Assembly: GCA_009787745.1 (NCBI GenBank)
Contig: WQST01000068.1
Location: 1-10,360 of the forward strand
Direction of reading: 5' to 3'
DNA: 10,360 nucleotides
Source: Lachnospiraceae bacterium
Lineage (GTDB): Bacteria; Bacillota; Clostridia; Lachnospirales; Lachnospiraceae
The notes beneath the pieces were generated by a model, which was given only the letters and a program-made list of their open reading frames with translations, did no database searches and was not told the DNA's origin. How positions within the stretch are numbered: the stretch's first letter is position 1; every line of letters begins with the position of its first letter. The position numbers and the translations under genes were made by a program. Positions 1 through 6,779 of the stretch are shown here, in pieces.

Positions 1-558
1 GAAAGGTAACTGCGGCAAGCTAAAATTCGTCACCTTAAACATCTCCCCCGCACCTTCACAATCACTTCCCGTAATAATCGGGGTATGCACATATATAAAA
101 TCGCGCTCGCGGAAAAAGCGGTGAATGGCAAACGACGCCAATGACCTTACCCGAAAAACCGCTTGAAATGTATTAGTTCGGGGGCGTAAATGGGAAATTG
201 TCCGGAGGTACTCAAAGGAATGGCGCTTTTTTTGTAATGGGTAATCAATCGCCGACTCACCCTCAATAATTACTTCCATTGCTTTAAGTTCGAAAGGTTG
301 CTGATTTTCAGAAGTCGCTACTAATATACCTGTAACAATAACTGCCGCTCCGACATTCAGCTTTGATATAGAAGCAAAATTCCTAAGCGTATCATCATAA
401 ACGATTTGCAGCGGTTCAAAAAAAGTGCCGTCCGATATCACCAGAAATCCGAAACTCTTGGAATCCCTTTTACTTTTAAGCCAACCGCCAACGCTTACTT
501 CTTTATCAATATAATCATCCATTCTACGATGGATACTCCGAATATTAATCAGTTCCAT
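1..558 (-). CDS. asnS: Asparaginyl-tRNA synthetase, N-terminal part (cut by window start)
   Basis: Reading the minus strand from ATG at 558 gives 186 uninterrupted codons that run off the left edge. The enzyme charges tRNA(Asn) with asparagine using ATP in the cytoplasm. The N-terminal OB-fold anticodon-binding domain is visible at residues 20-100 (VGGWLKSKRDSKSFGFLVISD at about 23-43, then PFELKAMEVIIEGE at 88-101). It is followed by the AsnRS-specific stretch DYPLQKKRHSFEYLRTISHLRPRTNTF (105-131) and the start of the class II catalytic domain, motif 1 region HTPIITGSDCEGAGEMF (158-174). LQKKRHS and HLRPRTN separate it from AspRS and LysRS. The start is supported by GAGGA about 6 bases upstream (minus strand, 564-568). 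Motifs 2 and 3 would lie beyond the window. The gene is divergent from the GH115 gene, with 166 bases between them. The identification is firm. Confidence 0.95.
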   Translation of the reverse strand, partial: MELINIRSIHRRMDDYIDKEVSVGGWLKSKRDSKSFGFLVISDGTFFEPLQIVYDDTLRNFASISKLNVGAAVIVTGILVATSENQQPFELKAMEVIIEGESAIDYPLQKKRHSFEYLRTISHLRPRTNTFQAVFRVRSLASFAIHRFFRERDFIYVHTPIITGSDCEGAGEMFKVTNFSLPQLPF

Positions 559-593
559 ATATTCCTCGCTTATGCAGTATTCTATAAATAGTA

Positions 594-622
594 TTGACAA
601 AATCCCTTTCGAAATTCATTAT
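594..622 (+). promoter_or_regulatory. Candidate sigma-70 promoter for the GH115 gene
   Basis: A perfect -35 box TTGACA (594-599) is followed after 17 bases by CATTAT (617-622), a four-of-six match to the -10 consensus. A start near 629 would place the 22-bp palindrome just downstream of the transcription start, a position where a bound repressor would block elongation. A rival -10 is TAAAAT at 688-693, which lacks a convincing -35. The assignment rests only on consensus matching. Confidence 0.35.
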
Positions 623-646
623 GCCCTACTTTAACTAATAATGCAA

Positions 647-668
647 GATAGTGAAAATTTTAACTATC
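647..668. promoter_or_regulatory. 22-bp near-perfect palindrome, probable operator
   Basis: The arms GATAGT (647-652) and ACTATC (663-668) flank the self-complementary centre AAAATTTT (654-661). Only the pair at 653/662 breaks the symmetry, so 20 of 22 positions are symmetric. The size and dyad symmetry fit a dimeric helix-turn-helix regulator. It lies 56 bases upstream of the GH115 start codon, between the candidate promoter and the gene, so local carbohydrate-responsive control is a reasonable inference. It has no following T-run and is not a terminator. No regulator gene is present in the window. Confidence 0.55.
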
Positions 669-691
669 AATCTAATAATTTTTAATGTAAA

Positions 692-704
692 ATGAATTAT
701 TCAT
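692..704. repeat. 13-bp perfect palindrome in the GH115 leader
   Basis: ATGAAT and ATTCAT surround a central T, giving perfect dyad symmetry 20 bases upstream of the GH115 start codon. It overlaps the end of a TAAAAT hexamer (688-693) that could serve as a -10 box. It may be a second, smaller operator site. In such A/T-rich DNA a chance occurrence is quite possible. Confidence 0.3.
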
Positions 705-724
705 AAATCGCTAAGGGAGAACGC

Positions 725-3613
725 ATGAACAATTTTAATTTGCTCGAAAACAATACAATTGCCGATCTTATCGTAGAAAGCTCTGCTCCAAACGGTGTAA
801 AGCTGGTAGCAGAAACCGTCTTGGAAGATTTACATTTAGTATCAGGTATTAACCCCCTTCTTTTAACCAACGCAAAAGATGCTATAAAAGACCGGGTAGT
901 AATTGCCATGACTTTCGGGCAAAGTGCTTTAGCCGATTATTTTGTCAAGAACTCATTTATCAATATCGGAGATATCATCGGAAAACGTGAATGCTATATA
1001 ATGAAAACCGTTGATAACCCCTTTGCCGATTGCCCCCGAATCAAGCAAGCTTTACTGATACTCGGAAGCGATAAAAGAGGGACTATCTATGGAATGTTTC
1101 GGCTTTCCGAGTTATGCGGGGTTTCACCGCTTATCTTCTGGGGTGATGCTATGCCGGCGAAGAAAGAATCAATATTGTTAGATTTTACAAAGCCGATTAT
1201 TTCAAAAGAGCCATCTGTTAAATACCGCGGCTTTTTCATCAATGATGAATGGCCGGCTTTCGGTAAATGGTGTACGGAAAAATATGGCGATGTCAACGCG
1301 AAAGCATATAAAATGGTCTTTGAGTTAGTTCTGCGCCTGAAAGGGAATTACCTATGGCCGGCTATGTGGAATTCATCATTCAGTCAAGATGGCCCGGGAC
1401 TTCTAAATGCCGAGTTAGCGAACGATTATGGTATAGTTATGGGTAGTTCCCATCACGAACCGCTTTGCCGTGCCGGAGTCGAATGGCAAAGGCAGTATGA
1501 AAATTACGGCGATGATAATACTTGGAGTTTTTTAAGCAACAGTACTGCCATCACAGAATTTTGGAAAGATGGGATTATCCGTAACAAAGAGTTTGAAAAT
1601 GTTATCACAATTGGGATGCGCGGGGAAAATGATTCACATTTAATGGGTGAGGACGCTACTATCCAAGATAATATTGATATCCTCAAAAGGGCTATTACCG
1701 TCCAAAACCAATTGATAAAGGAGCATATTAATCCGAACCTAAAAGAAGTTCCGCGGATGTTGGCTATTTATAAAGAGGTGGAAGATTTTTACTTTGGAAT
1801 AAATGGTTGTGACGGGCTTAAGGGCTTTAGTGAACTTGATGATGTGATACTATTGTATAGCGATGATAATTACGGTAATCTCCGCGCTATCCCTTCTCCG
1901 GATGAAAAGCCGCACTTAGGCGGTCAGGGTATTTACTATCATTTCGATTATCATGGCGGGCCGGTTAGCTATGAATGGCTTAACTTCACTAACTTAGCTA
2001 AAGCATGGGAACAGCTGACAATGGCGTATGAATATGGGATCCGCGAAATGTGGATTGTTAATGTCGGCGATGTCAAAGGCAAAGAATATTCGCTGAGTTT
2101 CTTTATGGATTTAGCATATGATTTTGATAAATGGGGGATTAGTAATCTTAATAGTGCCTCGGAATATACCGATTTATGGCTTAACAAACAATTCGGCGGT
2201 ATTGTTTCGGACGAACTCAAAAATGAACTTCATAAGGTATTGGATGCATATACGATGTGGAGTACGGTACGGATTCCCGAATCCCTTGATCCGGATGTCT
2301 TTAAAAATAATTTTCATGAACTTGAAAATGTTTATAATGCCGTTAACAAAATCAGCGAAAAGGTTAAAAACTTGCATCAAAAACTGCCTGCCGAATCAAT
2401 TGCTCCTTATGAAAGCATGATTTATTACCCTTCATTAGCTTTCTTTAATACTCTGCTGATTAACTTAAAAGCGGGTATGAACCATATTAATGCCAAACGC
2501 GGGGCATTAGCGGCGAATAATTACGCTGTCAAGCTAAAAGAATTAATATCGCTGGACAAACATTATATAACTAAATTCCATGAATTTTTAGGCGGAAAAT
2601 GGAATCATATGATGGATTCGGCACATATGTGTTTTAAGAATTGGGATGATGATGATTGGTGCTATCCGATAATAAAAACTATCCATCCGATTCCCCATGC
2701 CAAGATCATGGTAAGCTTCCGCGGCAGTGACGTTCACAATCTGGGGCATCATTGGCAAGAGCGGTTTCATATCCATAATGCGGAAATGACCCGCCCTGAT
2801 AAAAATGCAATAATATTGGATATCGACAGCCGTGGTGATATCGAATTTAAATACAGCCTAACCTGTGATAAGGCATGGCTAAGTTTTTCGCAAACACAGG
2901 GAAAATCAGAATTAGCGGCAAAACCGCGGATAAGCATAGATATTACTTGCGACCGCTCACAGCTTAATGGTTATGAAACGGCTTTAATTCAAATCGGGTT
3001 TTTGTTCGAAAATGGGGATAAAAAGCAAGCGTTTCTGAATGTGTCCGCAGGTAATAAAGATTTTTCCGCTAAAGGTGCTTATCTTGAAGCGGATGGGTAT
3101 ATATGTATCCCTGCGGATGGGTATAGCCGGAAAACGGACGTTTCCGATATGGGTTTTAGCGTAATCCCGCGCCTTGGCCGGACAGGGAATGCTTTAAAAT
3201 CTTTTCCTGTTACGAAAAGCTGGGTAAATGAGGATAAACGTCCCGGCGTCCGTTATGATTTCATCGTTGCTGAAAGATGTAATTATATCGTCACTTTTTA
3301 CTTTTCCCCGCGAAACCCGATTATGAAGGGCGGGCGGATTAAGGGTTGCTATAGCTTAAATGACGGAATGCCTGCTTTGTTTGATATTGTTCCTGATGAT
3401 TTCTATGCTGAACACTTTAACGCTGATTGGTGTTCGGGGGTAATGAACAATATTCGCAAGATGAGCGTTGAAGCGGTGTGTAATGAGGGTTTAAATTATC
3501 TCAATTTCTACGCCGCCGATGCGAATGTCCTCCTAGAAAACATCGTGATTTCACCGAAAGATACCCCGCTTCCCGAAACGCATTTGGCGCCGCCTGAGAG
3601 TTATCGGTTGTGA
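725..3613 (+). CDS. GH115 family xylan alpha-1,2-glucuronidase, cytoplasmic
   Basis: The 962-residue protein is a glycoside hydrolase of family GH115. Characterised members remove alpha-1,2-linked (4-O-methyl)glucuronic acid from xylan and xylo-oligosaccharides. Residues 1-160 form the N-terminal alpha/beta domain. The catalytic TIM-barrel region follows (about 165-470) with FFINDEWP (170-177), GNYLWPAMW (207-215), GIVMGSSHHEPL (236-247), MRGENDS (298-304), YKEVEDFY (349-356), LLYSDDNYGNLR (376-387), GIYYHFDYHGGPVSYEW (402-418) and MWIVNVGDVKG (442-452). D303 and E351 are plausible active-site acids, but I cannot align them here. A helical segment (about 480-640) and C-terminal beta domains follow, with the GH115_C-like SDMGFSVIPRLGRTGNA at 807-823. 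Length is normal for the family. No signal peptide or membrane segment is seen, so it probably acts on imported oligosaccharides. AAGGGAGA (713-720) sits 4 bases before the start codon. The SASA esterase two genes downstream is a natural partner. Exact substrate is inferred. Confidence 0.93.
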   Translation: MNNFNLLENNTIADLIVESSAPNGVKLVAETVLEDLHLVSGINPLLLTNAKDAIKDRVVIAMTFGQSALADYFVKNSFINIGDIIGKRECYIMKTVDNPFADCPRIKQALLILGSDKRGTIYGMFRLSELCGVSPLIFWGDAMPAKKESILLDFTKPIISKEPSVKYRGFFINDEWPAFGKWCTEKYGDVNAKAYKMVFELVLRLKGNYLWPAMWNSSFSQDGPGLLNAELANDYGIVMGSSHHEPLCRAGVEWQRQYENYGDDNTWSFLSNSTAITEFWKDGIIRNKEFENVITIGMRGENDSHLMGEDATIQDNIDILKRAITVQNQLIKEHINPNLKEVPRMLAIYKEVEDFYFGINGCDGLKGFSELDDVILLYSDDNYGNLRAIPSPDEKPHLGGQGIYYHFDYHGGPVSYEWLNFTNLAKAWEQLTMAYEYGIREMWIVNVGDVKGKEYSLSFFMDLAYDFDKWGISNLNSASEYTDLWLNKQFGGIVSDELKNELHKVLDAYTMWSTVRIPESLDPDVFKNNFHELENVYNAVNKISEKVKNLHQKLPAESIAPYESMIYYPSLAFFNTLLINLKAGMNHINAKRGALAANNYAVKLKELISLDKHYITKFHEFLGGKWNHMMDSAHMCFKNWDDDDWCYPIIKTIHPIPHAKIMVSFRGSDVHNLGHHWQERFHIHNAEMTRPDKNAIILDIDSRGDIEFKYSLTCDKAWLSFSQTQGKSELAAKPRISIDITCDRSQLNGYETALIQIGFLFENGDKKQAFLNVSAGNKDFSAKGAYLEADGYICIPADGYSRKTDVSDMGFSVIPRLGRTGNALKSFPVTKSWVNEDKRPGVRYDFIVAERCNYIVTFYFSPRNPIMKGGRIKGCYSLNDGMPALFDIVPDDFYAEHFNADWCSGVMNNIRKMSVEAVCNEGLNYLNFYAADANVLLENIVISPKDTPLPETHLAPPESYRL

Positions 3614-3671
3614 TTGTGATATGAGCTTCGGAACTTTTGAATAGTTTGAATTAAGAAATGTGAGATAAATA
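3614..3671 (+). other. 58-base spacer with 7-bp direct repeat before the helicase gene
   Basis: TTTGAAT occurs at 3636-3642 and again at 3645-3651, a 9-base period. There is no G/C-rich hairpin that would end transcription after the GH115 gene, so read-through into the helicase is possible. No convincing promoter was found. The helicase ribosome site is weak (GTGAG, about 7 bases before its ATG), unlike the strong sites of the genes on either side. Confidence 0.35.
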
Positions 3672-6600
3672 ATGTTAGACAACTTACTAAAATATTGGCA
3701 TTCACTAGAATTTTTTCAACCGAGTTGGCCGATAGATGAAAAAAAAGATATAAATCTGCATAAAAAGGATTTACCTTGGCTTTGTGAAGAAAATCATCCG
3801 GATAAGCAGGTTAGTTATAATGTATATTTAGGTTGCGGAATAGCATATGATCTAATTGTTTGGCTATTAGATAGCTTAAAATTAAATAATGAGGATTCTC
3901 CTGTCGAACGAGATCAGTCAAAGTGCTGTGTCTGTGCATTAAAAGTTGATGAAAGCGGAATTTATATTGCGGATTCATTTGCAATTTCAAGTTTTATTTG
4001 GGCGCTAAGCACTATGATAAAAGCAAACGATTTTGGTGCTAAATTGACTATTGGTGATTTGGAAAAATTTCAAAATGATATCAACATCGCATTATGTGAA
4101 GATAATAATGCATTCTCAATTGATGTACTTGAAGCGCTCTTATTGAAAATATACAAAGAAACAGGCTTGGAATCTAAGCATTTTAAGTCGACAATTTGGG
4201 CATGTATGAAGGTTGATAAACGTAAAAAAGATGGAACGTTTCCTGCACTTATTGCTTCAACAGAACTTATATCAAGTTTTTATTTATATGACATAAATCG
4301 TGTTATGAAAAATCCCGGCAATCAAGTAAAACGCTATGCACAATCTTTATTTAAGAATATTAATCCACGATTCATGATTGATACGGATATAGATATAATG
4401 GAGCAATGGTTGAAAGCTAATTGCTTCCCACGCGGTACATGGCCTTCGAAATATTCACCAAGCCTCATGCAACAGCTTGCTATTAATTTATCAATTTCGG
4501 GACAGGATATTTTCTCTGTAAACGGTCCTCCGGGAACAGGAAAAACTACATTACTGAAAGAAATAGTGGCATCAAATATTGTAGAGCGCGCTAAACTTAT
4601 GTCTAAGTATATGAAACCGGATGATGCTTTTAGTTCAGAAGCCTTTACTAGCCCACCGGACAATTTCAGTAAGAAATATTATTGTCCGCACCATGAACTG
4701 ACAGCCTATGGTATGCTGGTAGCATCCAATAATAATGCGGCAGTTGAGAATATTTCTATAGAATTACCCAAGTTAATAGCTGAAGACCGAACAAATCAGT
4801 TTACTGATTTTGAGAACCCGGAAGAAACGTATTTTTCAGATATCGCTTCCGCTTTACTAAAGGAACCTGCATGGGGTCTTATTTCCGCTCGCCTTGGAAA
4901 AAGTAGTAATTTAAAAGAGTTTAAGCAAGCACTTTGGTGGGATAAATCTGTAAATTTACTGCAATATTACAAGCTGCAACCGCCTGACTGGGATACAGCA
5001 AAACAAAACTTTATTACGGCATGGGATAATGTTGAGAATGAGCGACTGTTGATTTCTAAAGCGCAAAAGCAGGTTAAAGAATATACAAAAATCATTGAGG
5101 AAGAAAACGTTACACATAATGAATTAAAGAAACTAGAAATACAAGTAGATGAACAAAAGAATTTATATGACGATTTAGAAAAAAGTTTGAATGAAATTGA
5201 AAAGCTCAATTTATTGCACCGGAAAAACATTGATATATTAAAATCAAATCTTTCTTGGTTAAAGCGATTATTGCCGGGCATATCCAAGAAAGATGCTATG
5301 TTGAAAGAGTTGGACAATTTAAAAGAGTTATTTGATGAGACACTTATTACTATGACTCGAAAGCGTACAGAATTACATATGCGGGCAGATGAACTCAGAA
5401 AGTCAGAAGAACGCCTTAAACAGCAAAAAAAGTTGTGTGAAGCGCTGCAAATTAAAAAAAGCCAACTTCATTTGGCACTCGAATCAGAAAGGAATAAATT
5501 CGGAGCTAATTTTGCTGACAACTATTTTTATCAAGACATAAGCAAAAATGATAAATCACAATCAGCATGTCCATGGACATATAATTATTATAACGAATTG
5601 CGTGAAGAGTTATTTTTTCGGGCATTAATGTTGCAAAAGGCATTTGTTCTAAACAGCAATAGCGTAAAACAGAACTTAATGCGATTGTTTGATTTGTGGG
5701 ATGGGAAATATACAAAAAAAGATCGTGAATCAGCATATGGTTGCTTACTCAATACATTGTTTTTTGTTGTACCTGTTATATCTACTACATTCGCGTCAGT
5801 TCAATCTTTTCTGGAAGGTGTAAAGCCGGGCGAATTAGGTATTTTAGTGGTGGATGAATCAGGACAAGCCACACCACAAAGTGCATTAGGTGCATTATGG
5901 CGTACCCAAAAAGCGATAGTAGTAGGCGATCCGTTACAAGTAGAGCCGATTATGAATACACCGATAGAATTATGTCAACGGTTTGCTGATGATACTAAAT
6001 TACCGACAAATTATAGAATCCCAGAGTTATCTGTACAAATGTTAGCAGATGCACAAAATCCGTATGGGGGAATACGGACTATAGAAAGTCAACAATTGTG
6101 GTTGGGATGTCCATTAGTGATTCATCGCCGCTGTATCGAACCAATGTTTAGCATGTCAAATCAAATCGCATATAGCGGGCGTATGTTTTGCAAAACTGTG
6201 ATGCCAAAACCGGAAATTGAATTTTTGCTTGAAGATTCAACATGGTTTGATGTTTCCGGGAAAGAAGTTGGTAGCAAAGATCATACGGTTAAAGAGCAAA
6301 TTCAGCTGATTGCTCAATTACTTGAAAAAGCGGTCATGAAATTTAATTCTTTGCCGGATTTGTACATAATAACACCGTTTACTTCAGTGAAACGATCAAT
6401 AGAAAGAAAATTACGCCCATTACTAAAAGAACTCTTGCCGGAAATGGATGAAGGAGAAATTGATAATTGGCTAAAGAGCAATTGCGGAACCATTCACACC
6501 TTTCAAGGTAAAGAGGCAAATGAGGTTTTACTCGTTTTGGGATGTGACGCAAGTCAAGGTATGGGGGCTGCCGGATGGGTTGGACAAAAACCTAACATTA

Positions 6601-6731
6601 TCAATGTAGCGGTTTCAAGAGCGAAATATCGTATCGGCGTAATTGGCAGTTATAATTTGTGGTGTGAGATACGCAATGTGAAAGAAATTTGCAAAATGCT
6701 ACAAGATTCAATTGTGACCATTAAAACATAG
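3672..6731 (+). CDS. UPF1/DNA2-like superfamily 1 helicase with coiled-coil stalk
   Basis: This 1019-residue protein carries a complete SF1 helicase motor: Q-motif-like SPSLMQQLA (262-270), Walker A GPPGTGKTT (285-293), motif Ia ASNNNAAVENI (351-361), motif II VVDESGQATP (726-735), motif III VVGDPLQVEP (750-759), an HRR-containing motif IV region (818-834), motif V GTIHTFQGKEANEVLL (939-954) and motif VI NVAVSRAK (978-985). Order and wording match the UPF1/DNA2/NAM7 branch, whose members translocate on RNA or DNA using ATP. Between motifs Ia and II lies an insertion of some 360 residues. Within it, 453-527 and 542-610 are charged heptad-rich helices that look like an antiparallel coiled-coil hairpin. 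The first 250 residues match no domain I can name. The chain ends soon after motif VI, with no appended nuclease. No signal peptide or membrane segment. Several 60-base samples are about 32-35% G+C, lower than most samples from both neighbours. Its role is unknown; defence or nucleic-acid repair is speculation. Confidence 0.9.
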   Translation: MLDNLLKYWHSLEFFQPSWPIDEKKDINLHKKDLPWLCEENHPDKQVSYNVYLGCGIAYDLIVWLLDSLKLNNEDSPVERDQSKCCVCALKVDESGIYIADSFAISSFIWALSTMIKANDFGAKLTIGDLEKFQNDINIALCEDNNAFSIDVLEALLLKIYKETGLESKHFKSTIWACMKVDKRKKDGTFPALIASTELISSFYLYDINRVMKNPGNQVKRYAQSLFKNINPRFMIDTDIDIMEQWLKANCFPRGTWPSKYSPSLMQQLAINLSISGQDIFSVNGPPGTGKTTLLKEIVASNIVERAKLMSKYMKPDDAFSSEAFTSPPDNFSKKYYCPHHELTAYGMLVASNNNAAVENISIELPKLIAEDRTNQFTDFENPEETYFSDIASALLKEPAWGLISARLGKSSNLKEFKQALWWDKSVNLLQYYKLQPPDWDTAKQNFITAWDNVENERLLISKAQKQVKEYTKIIEEENVTHNELKKLEIQVDEQKNLYDDLEKSLNEIEKLNLLHRKNIDILKSNLSWLKRLLPGISKKDAMLKELDNLKELFDETLITMTRKRTELHMRADELRKSEERLKQQKKLCEALQIKKSQLHLALESERNKFGANFADNYFYQDISKNDKSQSACPWTYNYYNELREELFFRALMLQKAFVLNSNSVKQNLMRLFDLWDGKYTKKDRESAYGCLLNTLFFVVPVISTTFASVQSFLEGVKPGELGILVVDESGQATPQSALGALWRTQKAIVVGDPLQVEPIMNTPIELCQRFADDTKLPTNYRIPELSVQMLADAQNPYGGIRTIESQQLWLGCPLVIHRRCIEPMFSMSNQIAYSGRMFCKTVMPKPEIEFLLEDSTWFDVSGKEVGSKDHTVKEQIQLIAQLLEKAVMKFNSLPDLYIITPFTSVKRSIERKLRPLLKELLPEMDEGEIDNWLKSNCGTIHTFQGKEANEVLLVLGCDASQGMGAAGWVGQKPNIINVAVSRAKYRIGVIGSYNLWCEIRNVKEICKMLQDSIVTIKT

Positions 6732-6764
6732 CTTATGCCTACCTATCCTTATCAACACTCTTCG

Positions 6765-6779
6765 AAAGGAAACTCCATG
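6765..6779 (+). promoter_or_regulatory. Ribosome binding site that decides the esterase start
   Basis: AAAGGA (6765-6770) lies 6 bases before the ATG at 6777. The in-frame ATG at 6735 has no such site, overlaps the sequence just after the helicase stop codon, and would add a 14-residue tail unlike the family. The homologous region (LPSIISSGMVIEKHARIWGKA) begins right after the later ATG, so 6777 is preferred. Confidence 0.75.

Larger units (their letters stand above)
559..724. promoter_or_regulatory. Divergent intergenic region between asnS and the GH115 gene
   Basis: This 166-base A/T-rich stretch must carry the start signals for asnS (minus) and the accessory genes (plus). No open frame in it looks like a gene. 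It contains a plus-strand promoter candidate, a 22-bp palindrome and a 13-bp palindrome (listed separately). For asnS, a TTGTCA occurs on the minus strand at 600-595, but no good -10 lies at the right spacing, so its promoter is not assigned. I see no T-box antiterminator motif and no riboswitch. Confidence 0.6.

Noticed and set aside
406..591. 61-residue plus-strand open frame over the start of asnS
   Set aside because: It lies almost wholly opposite clear AsnRS coding sequence, has no ribosome site of note and resembles no protein.
6735..6776. Earlier in-frame ATG at 6735 for the esterase
   Set aside because: It has no ribosome site and adds 14 residues not seen in the family, whereas the ATG at 6777 has AAAGGA 6 bases upstream.
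3614..6776. Target-site repeats or inverted ends marking a mobile insertion around the helicase
   Set aside because: I compared the flanking spacers by eye and found only short coincidental matches around TTCGGAAC and TTCGAAAGGAAAC, too weak to call.
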